A DNA stretch of 64,000 bases from Tritrichomonas musculus (GCA_039105265.1 JAPFFF010000011.1:2356001-2420000); one strand, 5' to 3'. Positions 18,984 to 29,750 are shown, numbered from the stretch's first letter. Numbers and translations are program-made. Notes: a model not told the origin generated them from the letters alone.

Positions 18984-20129
18984 ATGTTTTCCCCAAGATA
19001 CTACGGAACAACCTTTAATGTATATTATGGAGCAACTGAACAGCAAGTTGCTGCAAGTGAACGCTATCATTTAATTATATCTCGCGATCATTTTGATATT
19101 ATCACACCAGATTGGAAAACAGTTTATTTAAAAATTGAGGTACACGAAGTTGAAGAAATTACTATTCGCAAGACATTAATTACTCTTCCATTAAAAAATC
19201 AAGAAAAAGGAGCTGCTGTTTATCTTGATACAAGACCAGATAATCCGGACAAATTAAAAGAAGCACTCACTATCCTTGGTTCAATTCCAACACCAGAAAC
19301 AAAATATCTTGCTCTTCAATCTATTCTTCCTACATTCAGTTTTGCAGATAATCTTATTTCAATGAACCTTCATAATAGTATTATTGATCAATGCAAACAT
19401 TTATTAGCTGCTTTCCATGCTCCACAAAAAACTCAAAATCTTGTTCCAGGTTCTTTTGTTGATATCTTTACATGCGCCTATCGTCTTAGGTATGATAATG
19501 GAGCAGCTCAGAATATCGAGAAAACAACACAAGAATTCACATTGGATATCTGCAGATATCTCCTTAAAGAATGGTGCCTTCAAATTAATAATGCGGCCAA
19601 TACTTCGACTAAAACAAAATCTCCAATTTATTATTCAAGGTTGATTCCAAACATGGTTGAAACAATATCTATTGCTGCAAACACCCTTTGCATTTCCTGG
19701 GATGATCTCCTTGCTGCTACACGCCAATTTGCAGAAAATGGAGATATTTCTGGAATTGGCCCAGCAGCAGAACGTGTTAGTAATGCAGTCAAAGATGGAA
19801 TGTCACAGGGATTCTTGGAGGTTCCTCCACAAGATAAAACAAACTTAATGACTTTAATGAACATTGTTATAATCGCTCTTTCAGGTCTTGCCGTTGGAAT
19901 GTATAATCAAGACTTAGATAATTTAGCTGCTAAGACGGTTGATTTTACAAGAGCTGTTTTCATGCATGATCCTTCAGAAGAGGTAAAGACAAAACTTGAT
20001 CAACAACGCCAAGCATATTTAACTGAACTCCTCCGTTTCCTTGATGGCGAAAGATTTGATCCAAACTTCCAATTTGTTTATTGCACTTGGAACCTTAGAA
20101 ATGATGAAGATTTAATGAATATCCAATAA
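18984..20129 (+). CDS. Conserved-looking protein of unknown function
   Basis: 381 residues from the ATG at 18984 (MFSPRYYGTTFNVYYG); earlier codons offer only TTG. Residues about 10-110 alternate beta-like strands and end in a helix (KLKEALTILGSI), reminiscent of a PH/PTB-type fold. The remainder is helical with short hydrophobic stretches, including LMTLMNIVIIALSGLAVGMY near residue 291, which could be one buried helix or a membrane segment. No signal peptide and no catalytic motif. Codon use and the stop context TAAAG look like those of an expressed host gene. I do not recognise the family. Confidence 0.75.
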   Translation: MFSPRYYGTTFNVYYGATEQQVAASERYHLIISRDHFDIITPDWKTVYLKIEVHEVEEITIRKTLITLPLKNQEKGAAVYLDTRPDNPDKLKEALTILGSIPTPETKYLALQSILPTFSFADNLISMNLHNSIIDQCKHLLAAFHAPQKTQNLVPGSFVDIFTCAYRLRYDNGAAQNIEKTTQEFTLDICRYLLKEWCLQINNAANTSTKTKSPIYYSRLIPNMVETISIAANTLCISWDDLLAATRQFAENGDISGIGPAAERVSNAVKDGMSQGFLEVPPQDKTNLMTLMNIVIIALSGLAVGMYNQDLDNLAAKTVDFTRAVFMHDPSEEVKTKLDQQRQAYLTELLRFLDGERFDPNFQFVYCTWNLRNDEDLMNIQ

Positions 20130-20366
20130 AGATTTTGATAAGCCAATTGGTTGTTGATAATTTCTACCTCTATTTTTTTAACCAAAAAAAGAAAATTTCT
20201 AGTTTATTGAGAACTGCTTTTTTAAAATTCAGATTAATGATAATAGTTTTGATTTTAATCTTTTAGAGATTCTAAACTGGGAGCCATTTTTGCATACATC
20301 TCAATTTTTCAGAAAGATATTCAATTGTGAAAATAACTACCTCAAATTTGAAATAAATAAAAATCG

Positions 20367-20389
20367 ATTTTCAATCTATTATTGAAAAT
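20367..20389. terminator. Hairpin between convergent genes
   Basis: ATTTTCAAT (20367-20375) and ATTGAAAAT (20381-20389) form a perfect 9-bp stem with a 5-base loop, midway in the 332-base gap between the 3' ends of the genes at 20129 and 20462. The rest of the gap holds nothing recognisable. A role in 3'-end formation is a guess; AT-rich DNA makes such stems easily. Confidence 0.3.
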
Positions 20390-20461
20390 TGAATGGTATG
20401 GCAAAATGACTACCATATTATATTTTTTTATTTTATTATAAATTAGACAATAAAAATTCGC

Positions 20462-22987
20462 TCAATGATCTTCTAACCAAGTTAATTTAGAAATATCATC
20501 CATTGCTATATGATAGATAGCAGCTAGAGAATCAAAATCTGACGGGTCACCATTCTTTTGATACTTTTCAAACAAGTCTTTCGAATAATCGATTGGATCA
20601 TTATCAATCAATTTTTGAAAGAGGGATTTCATTTCATCACTTGAAACTTCTTTTCTTCTTATTCGGTTGACAGTTTGCCTCTGTGTAATTCCGAATGACC
20701 TAAAGAAAAGGCAAAGGATATTTTTCATAACTTTGACCATTTCTTCGAATATTGTTTCATCTTCAAGATTTTTCAAGAAATTTATCAAAATTCTGTAATA
20801 TTCAAATGCTTTATCAACTTCATTTAATGTGTCATATATCAATGCTAACTGTTGTATACAATTGATAACTAATGAATTATCAGGCTCAAACATTTTTTGC
20901 CTGATTTTATATGCTTTCAATGCCTCAGCCTCTGCTTCTTCGCTTTTACCGCTATCAAAAAGAACGTCTGCAAGTTCAAATTCACATTCAGCAACTTGAA
21001 CGGAATTAGGGCCAAAAGCAGACGTCATTGAAAAAAGCGCTTGTTGAATTAAAGGCTGTGCATTTGCAAAATTTCCTAAAACTCTTTGAATTCGTCCTTG
21101 AAGAAGGCTGCAACGCGCTGTTTTTGGATGGGCTGAACCAAGAAGAGGATGAACAATCTCTGCAGCTGATTGTGCTAATTTAGTTGCTGTATTAAGGTCA
21201 TTTGCATTTTGATGTGCAGATGATGATGCAATTAATATATCTGCAACAAACCAATGATTTTCTCCTAATTGAAAATTGACTATCTTTAACGACTCATCTG
21301 TATATTTATCTACTTCTTCTGGCTTACATGTAGTAATTAATGTTATATATGCTGGAATTAACGCACAATGATAATGTCTTCCAGCGCCAATTGAGCCACG
21401 AGCGCAGAGTTCTGCCTTTCCGATATCACCAAGTCCAAGATAGGCAAGTGATAGTTGAGAAAGACCTGATGCCACAAATATATTTTCATCACCATAAATA
21501 CTTTGAAACAATGAAACTTTGTTATTCAAAGATAAAACAGCATCATTGTAAAAACCATTCATCAATGATTTGTATGGATCTTCTGGGATGTTACGAAGTG
21601 ACGTACATATTTCAACAAAAAAATGATGAGGAACAGCATTCATTGAAGTTAAATGCTCCAAAAGAATTGGCTGCTCTTGGGTAAAATCATAATCGGATAT
21701 ATCCTTGAAATCGAATCCAGTATGAAACTGAAGTGATATAAATAATTGCGGCATATGAAGCATAGGAATATGCTTATCAATTTCAACATCATATTTTTCT
21801 TTAATCATTGGGGTTAAAGTTTCTTTCCAAAATTCTTCTGATTCATTATTGTTTCCAAGAATGAGATTAAAATACTTAACAATTTCTTGAGTCCATTGTA
21901 ATTTATCAATTTCGGTTAGTCTATCCAAAATAATGTGCTTGCATGTACGTGCAATCATTTCAACTTGAAATAGGACACGTATAGCAGGAATTGTCGTCAT
22001 CTCAGCAAGTTGTGGCAGTTTTGATATAGCAACTTGGTGCGATCTCATTGCATCAGATAGACTTTGTGAATCAAAAACAAAAATTTGCATGTAATCAAGC
22101 TCGTGTACAAATTTAGCAATGTCAATTTTTTTTTCATTCAAAGTCTTGAATTTGGCAGAAAGTATCCAAAGCCTTCCTTCAGAGTCCTGAACAGCTTTTG
22201 TTTTTTCTAGATCTAGACCAATATCAATAAGCTTTTGGCTATTTTCTGGGCTTAGCTGGTCTGTCCCTTCAACTTTTGTTTCCAAAAATATCGTTTTTCC
22301 GGCGTAATCAATCAAACATTGCAATGGAAAATAAACATCTTTCACATGTAAAGAAAATAATCTGGAAAGTTCTTTCATTCTCTTAAGTATATGCTTCCTT
22401 TCATTAGGAAGAATGAAATTTGCTTCAATACCGGGAACTGCCTTAATTTCATTGAGCGAAAAACAATTTTTTGCGTGGGAATGACAGATACTGAGAAATT
22501 CACCACAAGTTTCTGCAAATTTGAATTGTGCTTCTGGATCTGTAGATGATTCGATTGCTTTATTATACGATTTCAAATATTCAGTTAGTTGGAATTCAAC
22601 TAAATTCTGAATATCAGTTCTTGATAAAGAAGCCATTGTAGACCGTCGTCTATCATTTGTAGCACAACGGAGAGCATTTGCACCAAGAAGAGATGCACGC
22701 TGAACACGACCTTTAATAGCATTAAACCATTTATTTAACGAATTTTCATCTTCTGCAGCAAGATACATACGTTTATCCGCAACTTTCAATCGAAAAACAA
22801 ATTTCCTGTTCCATCGTTTTGGGTCAATTCTTTTAACATTGCAGTCAATAACATTAAACGTATTTTTTGTTTGATTATCATCTTTTGTTTTGAAAATAGC
22901 TAGGACATTCTCTGAACATGTTACATATCGCATCTTCCAATTATTGAACCAGCCTTTTTTCATTAAGAATCCTTCCATCTTAGACAT
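20462..22987 (-). CDS. PH domain - CLU-like - TPR protein
   Basis: 841 residues, ATG at 22987 (MSKMEGFLMKKGW). Residues about 4-95 are a pleckstrin-homology domain: MEGFLMKKGWFNNWKMRY opens it and the closing helix contains NSLNKWFNAIKGR. A middle region near 220-330 (with LETKVEG and a D-S-E-G-R-L-W-I-L segment) resembles the CLU core of clustered-mitochondria/TIF31 proteins. Residues about 500-770 contain tetratricopeptide-type helices (for example GKSEEAEAEALKAYKIRQKM). CLU proteins bind mRNAs and affect mitochondrial placement; trichomonads have hydrogenosomes instead, so such a role would be interesting. The PH call is firm, TPR good, CLU tentative. Confidence 0.75.
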   Translation of the reverse strand: MSKMEGFLMKKGWFNNWKMRYVTCSENVLAIFKTKDDNQTKNTFNVIDCNVKRIDPKRWNRKFVFRLKVADKRMYLAAEDENSLNKWFNAIKGRVQRASLLGANALRCATNDRRRSTMASLSRTDIQNLVEFQLTEYLKSYNKAIESSTDPEAQFKFAETCGEFLSICHSHAKNCFSLNEIKAVPGIEANFILPNERKHILKRMKELSRLFSLHVKDVYFPLQCLIDYAGKTIFLETKVEGTDQLSPENSQKLIDIGLDLEKTKAVQDSEGRLWILSAKFKTLNEKKIDIAKFVHELDYMQIFVFDSQSLSDAMRSHQVAISKLPQLAEMTTIPAIRVLFQVEMIARTCKHIILDRLTEIDKLQWTQEIVKYFNLILGNNNESEEFWKETLTPMIKEKYDVEIDKHIPMLHMPQLFISLQFHTGFDFKDISDYDFTQEQPILLEHLTSMNAVPHHFFVEICTSLRNIPEDPYKSLMNGFYNDAVLSLNNKVSLFQSIYGDENIFVASGLSQLSLAYLGLGDIGKAELCARGSIGAGRHYHCALIPAYITLITTCKPEEVDKYTDESLKIVNFQLGENHWFVADILIASSSAHQNANDLNTATKLAQSAAEIVHPLLGSAHPKTARCSLLQGRIQRVLGNFANAQPLIQQALFSMTSAFGPNSVQVAECEFELADVLFDSGKSEEAEAEALKAYKIRQKMFEPDNSLVINCIQQLALIYDTLNEVDKAFEYYRILINFLKNLEDETIFEEMVKVMKNILCLFFRSFGITQRQTVNRIRRKEVSSDEMKSLFQKLIDNDPIDYSKDLFEKYQKNGDPSDFDSLAAIYHIAMDDISKLTWLEDH

Positions 22988-23195
22988 TTTTAAGTATAAA
23001 AACAATTCATAAATAAACGTACTTTGTAATTATTGAAACAAGATTTTATAGACTTTCGAACCAATCAACATTTTTATAGACTTTTATAAGAACCATTTTA
23101 AATGCACTTTAGCTTCATAAATTGTTGTAATTCTAAATATCATACAGAGCTCTTTTTTATAAATAAAATATTTTACTAATAAACAAAAATTAAAT

Positions 23196-24365
23196 TCAAA
23201 AGAATCCAGAATCACTAACTAAGCTAGCTGCCTTTTCAACTCTTTCATATTCATCATGACTCACTTTAAAAACTTCTTCTGTAAGGGTGTCCAGAGAAAC
23301 ATACAACGAGCTTAATCTTTTTAACTTTATTTCCATTTCGTTATGCGCTCTTTTTAAATCATTTAAATCTATATTACCGAATTTTTCAATTCTTTCAAGC
23401 GATTTTTTACGAGCAAGGAGTTTATTCAATGTTTTAGTCCTCTCTAACTTGTTTGACTTTTCTAATCTTTTAGCATCATTATCTTTTTCTTGAATCCGTT
23501 TCGCTTTATTCATGCTTATTAAAGAAATGCCAGTAAACGAATTCATCAAAACGAAGCTGCCAAAAAAACCAATACAAATGTAAAAAAGTTTAGATATGTT
23601 AGGGTATTCATTTGTAACTTTTCTATATGATTGAAGCCAGCCTGATTGAGATAAGATAATAAAAATAGTGTACATTGATTTTTGAATTGAGCCAAAAAAA
23701 TCTTTTGAAATTTCTTTGAAAAGGGAATTTGCTATAAAGGCGGAAATTATTATAAATAATAAAATTAAATATGATATCAAGCTAATATTTAGAAGAGATT
23801 TGATGATTGAATGAAACAGAATTCGCGTTGGGTGATATAAGTTTATGATCCTAAAAATTAATGCTAATCGGAGAATTTTAAAAGTTAAAATTAAATCTTC
23901 ATGATCACTAAATTTCAATAGAAACAAATAATATAATGGAGTTACTATTAAGCAACCTATACAAATATAATTCCAAAAGTATTTCCAGTAATGCGATCCA
24001 TGGATTATAAATCTGCAAGTAGTAATTAATAAGATTATGAAGTAGCTAATAATTTCAAAAAAAATAATCATACAGAAATGTTTGTCATAAAATTCTTCAT
24101 TTGTTTCGGCAAATAAAATACCGATATTCATTGCATATCCCGAAAAAAAGATGATTGTAGATAATTTTGAAGATAAAAATGGGTCAACATATGAATCTTT
24201 TACACGCTCCCAAAAAGGCTTTTTTTTTGGAATTACTTTGTTTGCTAATTCTAAAAGCTGGGTATGAAGATTAATCAAATTATCAATTGTAACTAAACTA
24301 TGCTTTTTTATATCTTGATACTTAAGGATTGGGCTGATGTCGTTGAAAGGAGCTTCATCTTTCAT
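23196..24365 (-). CDS. Single-domain voltage-gated cation channel
   Basis: 389 residues with six predicted membrane helices at about 68-85, 97-117, 130-150, 157-178 (S4), 190-213 and 260-285, plus a re-entrant pore loop between the last two. S4 carries Arg166, Arg172 and Arg181 in LILTFKILRLALIFRIINL and on. The pore reads MYTIFIILSQSGWLQSY, aligned with the T-x-D-x-W filter of CatSper and related one-domain channels, but the acidic residue is Ser, so calcium selectivity is doubtful. A basic coiled-coil tail (about 285-350) could tetramerise the channel. Likely location: plasma or flagellar membrane. The gene starts at the ATG at 24365. Confidence 0.8.
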   Translation of the reverse strand: MKDEAPFNDISPILKYQDIKKHSLVTIDNLINLHTQLLELANKVIPKKKPFWERVKDSYVDPFLSSKLSTIIFFSGYAMNIGILFAETNEEFYDKHFCMIIFFEIISYFIILLITTCRFIIHGSHYWKYFWNYICIGCLIVTPLYYLFLLKFSDHEDLILTFKILRLALIFRIINLYHPTRILFHSIIKSLLNISLISYLILLFIIISAFIANSLFKEISKDFFGSIQKSMYTIFIILSQSGWLQSYRKVTNEYPNISKLFYICIGFFGSFVLMNSFTGISLISMNKAKRIQEKDNDAKRLEKSNKLERTKTLNKLLARKKSLERIEKFGNIDLNDLKRAHNEMEIKLKRLSSLYVSLDTLTEEVFKVSHDEYERVEKAASLVSDSGFF

Positions 24366-25162
24366 TTAAAAATGCGCCACTTAATTGGAACCGATAATAT
24401 TAAATCAAAAACATTCAATTTCCTTTCCCATTTATTTTTTGTATGTTTAAATAGTCATATATTCCAAATGAAAAAGGATGCGAGTAACCTTAATGCTAAC
24501 ATTATAAGTATTAACTTCGGCGAGAAGCATGATAAATAAGGAATCAAATTTCAACAAACCTAAAGAACGATAAAATATCTGCGATTTTTGATTTTTTATC
24601 TTTCTTTTATTATGAAATTTATAGCATTCATATACTCAAAACCAATCTTCTTTTTATCCAAGTGATTTTTAATAATTGTGAAATCAAAATTCTGCATAAA
24701 AATATACGTTAATACCATCATCGAATTGAGCCAATTTCCTAAAAAAAATGTAAGGAATAATAAAAATGTTTATTACTTGTTTTAAAATAGTATATTTCTG
24801 TTATTATAATACTCTCTGCCGTCATTCAGAGAGAAAGAAAAAAAACTTATATTAGATGAACATTTTTATTGCAATCAACTATGTTATAATATTTCATTTT
24901 TTATAATAAATCAATTTATATGAGCCAGCTTGTATTCTTTATTTTAAATTGCATTTTTTTTTGCTTTTCTACACCATTTTAGTTCATAGATTTACATTGA
25001 CCAATTTTAATTTGAAATCTTTTTATTTTCAATCAAATATTTTGAAAGAACAACTTTTAGATAATAAAATTGGTCTATATTTAATTCAAATTTTTACAAA
25101 CAAATTTGGCTGTTTATTGATTCAACCGTTATTTAACTTTTTCAATCACTTTTTGGCACTAC
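24366..25162. other. Divergent AT-rich intergenic region
   Basis: Separates the channel gene (minus) from the IBD factor gene (plus) and must carry both promoters. AATGCGCCACTTAA lies just before the channel ATG. No gene is supported; open frames here lack coding character. Confidence 0.55.
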
Positions 25163-25172
25163 TTTTCCCGCC
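25163..25172 (+). promoter_or_regulatory. E2F-type site TTTTCCCGCC directly before the IBD factor ATG
   Basis: A G+C island in AT-rich surroundings, six bases before the ATG. It matches the E2F/DP consensus TTTSSCGC. The Myb gene at 60630 has the same TTCCCGCC in the same place. Function is inferred. Confidence 0.45.
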
Positions 25173-25178
25173 ATTATA

Positions 25179-26156
25179 ATGACAGAAGCAAAGCAAGCCG
25201 ACCTAAATCAACCAGAACTCAAGAAAAGTAAGAAAGCAAGAAATACATCACCAAGGGATCTGCAAATCTTGACCGACCAAGACCAAGAAACACTTAAGCA
25301 ATTGCAAAGTGCTTTATCATCAACAGGATCTAGGAATCTTCGAGGTAAACAACTGAAAACATTTTCAGATATGATCAATATAATCCAGAAATTTTGTATT
25401 CGTGGAGATGCCTATGATTGGAGACGATGTTTCGTTTGCGGCATCTGCTGGCTAAATAACGGCATTGCAATTAACAATCGCAGGTTTGGTTGTTTACTTG
25501 GCAAATGCAAATCTTCAATCAATGGATCATTTCAACAACTTGGTTATACCACAGCTCCCAGTCGCAGTGAAAGTTATGATTCAATTGTTGAAGCCATTCC
25601 TATTCTTAAAAATGATATGCCATCACTTAGAGAATGGACATTAAGAATAAGGAATACAAATAACATTACTCCAGCTCAAGCAGCAGCAGCAGTAAATGTT
25701 CAAGGAGATGATAATACTCAAAATGGATCTATTATTGACGCTCAAACACAGCAACCAATTCATTTTCAACCTCTACCAGATACTCAAGATATTCAACATA
25801 CAACGCCGCAACAACTAACACAAGATCCACAAGTGACAATTACACCACAGCCATTTTCTGTTCAATCAATGCCACAAACAACTAATACTACCGCAGAACT
25901 TCAAGCTGTTGCATCATTTAATCCAGATTCACAAAATTATCCGCAAATGCAACAACAACCGCTCCAAATATTACAACCAGTTATTGATTCTCCATCAATT
26001 ACTCCTGTTCAACCTGTACCATCGAACTTACCACAAGCGCAAGCTCCCGAAAATACAACGTTCACAAATGGGCAGCTACAAGAAACAAATCAAAATGAAC
26101 AGCAAGGGAGCAACCAAGCTTCAGTTGATATAGAAGCTACCACAGAAGCTGCATGA
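25179..26156 (+). CDS. IBD-family transcription factor (initiator-binding protein, IBP39-like)
   Basis: 325 residues. Residues about 30-155 match the transcription-initiator DNA-binding (IBD) winged-helix domain known from Trichomonas IBP39: a helical start, GDAYDWRRCFVCGICW (76-91), the recognition-helix region GKCKSSINGSFQQLGY (108-123) and a closing REWTLRIRN. This family binds the Inr/M5 element of trichomonad core promoters, and its presence is the strongest lineage marker in the window. The C-terminal 170 residues are Gln/Pro/Thr-rich with no fold, like an activation region; IBP39's own C-domain that binds RNA polymerase II is not recognised here. Start at the ATG at 25179, directly after the TTTTCCCGCC site. 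Confidence 0.88.
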   Translation: MTEAKQADLNQPELKKSKKARNTSPRDLQILTDQDQETLKQLQSALSSTGSRNLRGKQLKTFSDMINIIQKFCIRGDAYDWRRCFVCGICWLNNGIAINNRRFGCLLGKCKSSINGSFQQLGYTTAPSRSESYDSIVEAIPILKNDMPSLREWTLRIRNTNNITPAQAAAAVNVQGDDNTQNGSIIDAQTQQPIHFQPLPDTQDIQHTTPQQLTQDPQVTITPQPFSVQSMPQTTNTTAELQAVASFNPDSQNYPQMQQQPLQILQPVIDSPSITPVQPVPSNLPQAQAPENTTFTNGQLQETNQNEQQGSNQASVDIEATTEAA

Positions 26157-28054
26157 AATGTATTATGACTTAAGAAAGAAATGTTATTTTATTTTATTTT
26201 TTATTAAATTATTGTTAACATCATTTCTCGGTTATATTCAGAATCACCATTTCTAGAAGGTGTATCTATTGTCGTTATTCAAAATTATAAAGAGTATTTC
26301 ATGAAATAATCTTGAATTTTTTTTAACATAGTTAATATCATATTCTTGGCTCTCTTTGCCTCATATGAGTAGACTAATGGAGAAACATTTAGCAATTGTT
26401 ATTTTGTATTTATACCTTCATTTATATTCCATATTTATTCAAAGGAGCACGACTTTGGCGGTTATTGAAAATCGTCGTTTCGACTTCATATTGAATTATT
26501 ATATAGTATATTGGTTTTTAAGCAAGTTTTATATAGACCAAAAAAAAATCTATCGTAGGGGAAAAACATTATTCATGTTTTAAAAATCTAAGTTATCAAA
26601 AAGTTTAACTTTTCAGAACTAACGTACGAATTTTAATTCTAAACGTTTTTACATGTTTGATAGAAGTGGTGTAAATACACAGAAATAAATCGATTTATCG
26701 ACAAATGAAAGAAAAATATCAAAGTATAAAAATAATTCAAAAAGTTGACAAATTGAACGATAATTTATTTTCACTACTCAATTTTTTTATTTTATTCATT
26801 TTTTATTCTGAATTTACTTATGTATTTAGTTATTTTGGAAATGAAATTTCATTATATTAAAGATAACAGTCTATTTTATTATTAAAATTTAATAATAAAA
26901 TATCATAGAACCTCCAAACATCATTAAAATACATAAATATCATAATTAATTGATTTTTTCTGCAGATAAATAATTATATTTGCTTGGTATGATTATATAT
27001 AACAATTATTTGTTATTATTTTTCCGAAAACTTTGATTTTTAATAAACATAAATATTCATGAAATTATTATCTTTTCAACTCCAAAATGATAATGCTATA
27101 TTTAATATGCTTTATTAAATAAATATATTTTAAAAAAATTATATTTTGTAATAAAAATTCCGTATCAACAAAACATTAATTATAATATAATAGAATTATT
27201 AACACCAATCGTGGTACGAAATAAAATATCAATGTAAATAAACACTCAACAGAAAAGAATATTCCCCAGGATTTCAAAAATAAAAAATTCGATTTGGAAA
27301 TTTATAAGTCTACTATAAATTTTATTTAAAAGATATAATATCATTTTATCATTTAGCACTAAAATAAAATATCAAAACTATTAATTTACAAGTCCTTTGG
27401 ATGATTAAAAAAAAACATCATTAGGACTTTTTTTCATCACACTTGAAATAATTATGTAATGTATCATTATGGATTATATTATCTAATATAAATAATCAAT
27501 ATATTTAAAAAATATTGTTTTTTCTTGTTTTTATAATAAGATATAAATGTTTTTTTAAGGCTTCTTAACGTACGAAAAACGGTTACCCGTGCTCCTTTAT
27601 TTATTCATTTATCCAAATTGATCTATAGAATAAAAAACAATTTTTGTTTTCAAATAGTTTATATGCTTTAATACAAATCATATTTATTTTATCACTATTT
27701 ATGATAAAAATATACTCTTCAATCAAAACAATTTCTAATAAGACAGAAGTCATTAGATAATCAATCATTTAATTGCATTTTAATTTATATTTCAATTACA
27801 TTAAAGGATTCATTTAATGAATTCTTTCAAAAATTTGATTAAATCAATATAAATGTTTTAATTTTGTGGAATGATAAGGCTTTGACATTTCCAAAATAAA
27901 TAAATAATATTGAACATTATTAATAAATATTATATATCGAGGCTCATTGAATATAAAAAAATAAATACTTGCTAATATAGATGCTATATACTTTTATAGA
28001 TTTAACAGAAGGTTTGCTGAGATAAAAATTATAAAAATAAATAAAATAAATGAA
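26157..28054. other. 1.9-kb AT-rich region between convergent genes
   Basis: No gene supported. A 72-codon frame from the ATG at 26365 (MSRLMEKHLAIVILY) is hydrophobic and could be chance. The rest is A/T runs and short palindromes without pattern. Confidence 0.55.
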
Positions 28055-29722
28055 TTATCTAACTCTAATTGTCATTTCTGGCAAAGATAAAAGAGAATTC
28101 ATTTTTTCTTCATCAAAGTTTCCATCTGTATCAGCAGCCCCAAGTAATAAGCATAATCGGATAAATTCATGCTGTATCATTTCGTTTCTAGAGGAGTCAA
28201 TAACTGATTTCAATCTAGAATATTGGCTTTTTACAGCTGAATTTTTGGTAGCTTCTTCAGCCATTTCACATAATCTGATAAATTTTGCACAATATGCAGG
28301 GCATCCTTTGCACATGCTCATATTTAATACTATTTGAGACTGTTTAACAAATAATTCTTTTTCTCCTTCGTCTTTTATGAGATACTCGGTTGTTATATGG
28401 CGGCTTTCGTTATCAGTAAGGCTAAAAATTTGGAAGAAGTCAGAATCGTTTTGAGAGGCAATAAAATATGGCGAATTTATAATATTATCCATAATTAGAT
28501 CAGAGAGGGTAACTGGCTCATCTTCAGAACCATCAAAATGGCCAACTGGCTGGATTACATATCCTGCAGCATCATAATGATCAATGACATAAACAACAGA
28601 TTTGAATTGAAATGCACTGGCTATTAAATTTGGGAAACTTAATACTTCAGTTAAGAATGATTTAAAATGTTTTTGCGTCCAGTGATCATGAATTCTTTTT
28701 CCAATTTGGAAAACAATATCGCATGGAAAACCAGTAAAATGCAAAATTGGAGCTGGGAGAGGAAGAAGAGCATTCATTTCAATCAATGAAAGGAGCCATT
28801 GGCTAAAAATATTCATAATTGGGATGAGCTCAAGATGAACTGCTTTGAGCATATTAAGTGTGGTAGTAATTATGAGCGAATAAAGTTTTTGAACATCCTC
28901 AATACAAGCTTGCTGAAGAAGCCAATTTATCGGAAAGAAAAGATAATTATCTGATTCACTCGAGACTTGAAGTTTCTGATAGAAAACAGATGTTAAAATT
29001 GATAAGAGAGTTGATTTTCCAGACTGTGGAGGCCCAGTAATAAAAAATTGACACTGATCAATTGTTAAGCCTTTAATTTGATCGAGCATCCAACTAGTTG
29101 TTTCTTGACCAAGAGGAGTATTAGCTATGACAGTTGACGGGCCAATAAATTGTGATAAAAGCGAATCCTCCACAATAAACTGCTTTGTGTCTTTTACCAA
29201 TTTAGATAGAGCAGAATTAGCTTTTGGTGGAAGAGCGGCTTTGTGATCAGATGATAAAGAAGAATAAAGTGCAAGTAATGAATTTCTTAAATTTTCTTTA
29301 ACAGTGCATGGAGAGGCAGCAATAGTAAGATGTTGTTGTGCATCTTTATTGATGGGTTTTGTTTTCTGAGGTTTCATAACTGGGAGTTTTTTTGCGGTAT
29401 CTTTAGGAACGCGTGGAAGCCGTGATTTGTACGTTTCATCGAAATTATCCGAAACAATATTAGCGCAGGAAATGTATAAATTCATTTTGGGCTTGATTTG
29501 TGAAATATCTGTGATAGGCTCATTGTCATAATCAAAAGCTTGTTTTGCTGGGCGTTGAAGTTGTAGTACTTCTGTTGCAATAACGAATAATTCGTTCATA
29601 TCTTTTGGTAATCTAATCCTTTGTGGTGGATTATCAGGAAAATCGATTTTAAAAAGATTTATCATCGGACGGGTGTCTTTTTGAGGAGTGGTGCGTTTTA
29701 ATGAGCGAGTTGAAATCGCCAT
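28055..29722 (-). CDS. Doublecortin-like domain fused to a P-loop NTPase
   Basis: 555 residues from the ATG at 29722. Residues about 20-88 look like a doublecortin/ubiquitin-like fold (INLFKIDFPD, then RIRLPKDMNELFVIATEVL, then a D-x-E-P-I-T-D turn and NLYIS), which in other proteins binds microtubules. A basic Pro/Lys-rich linker follows. The second half is an NTPase: Walker A GPPQSGKST (230-238) and a hydrophobic strand ending in Asp, VVYVIDHYD (376-384), as Walker B. The core resembles AAA+/STAND-like ATPases, without a visible sensor motif. It may be a microtubule-associated ATPase of the trichomonad cytoskeleton. Walker A is certain, doublecortin likely, function unknown. Confidence 0.75.
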   Translation of the reverse strand: MAISTRSLKRTTPQKDTRPMINLFKIDFPDNPPQRIRLPKDMNELFVIATEVLQLQRPAKQAFDYDNEPITDISQIKPKMNLYISCANIVSDNFDETYKSRLPRVPKDTAKKLPVMKPQKTKPINKDAQQHLTIAASPCTVKENLRNSLLALYSSLSSDHKAALPPKANSALSKLVKDTKQFIVEDSLLSQFIGPSTVIANTPLGQETTSWMLDQIKGLTIDQCQFFITGPPQSGKSTLLSILTSVFYQKLQVSSESDNYLFFPINWLLQQACIEDVQKLYSLIITTTLNMLKAVHLELIPIMNIFSQWLLSLIEMNALLPLPAPILHFTGFPCDIVFQIGKRIHDHWTQKHFKSFLTEVLSFPNLIASAFQFKSVVYVIDHYDAAGYVIQPVGHFDGSEDEPVTLSDLIMDNIINSPYFIASQNDSDFFQIFSLTDNESRHITTEYLIKDEGEKELFVKQSQIVLNMSMCKGCPAYCAKFIRLCEMAEEATKNSAVKSQYSRLKSVIDSSRNEMIQHEFIRLCLLLGAADTDGNFDEEKMNSLLSLPEMTIRVR

Positions 29723-29742
29723 ATTAGATTTTATAATTCAAT

Positions 29743-29750
29743 AAACGGTC
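29743..29750 (-). promoter_or_regulatory. M3-like motif GACCGTTT
   Basis: In gene orientation GACCGTTT fits NRCSGYTN and ends 20 bases before the ATG at 29722. In Trichomonas this motif is bound by a Myb-type protein. Confidence 0.4.

Noticed and set aside
26365-26583. 72-codon hydrophobic frame with an ATG and an initiator-like TCATA
   Set aside because: No domain, no repeat of the pattern elsewhere, and such frames occur by chance in AT-rich spacers.
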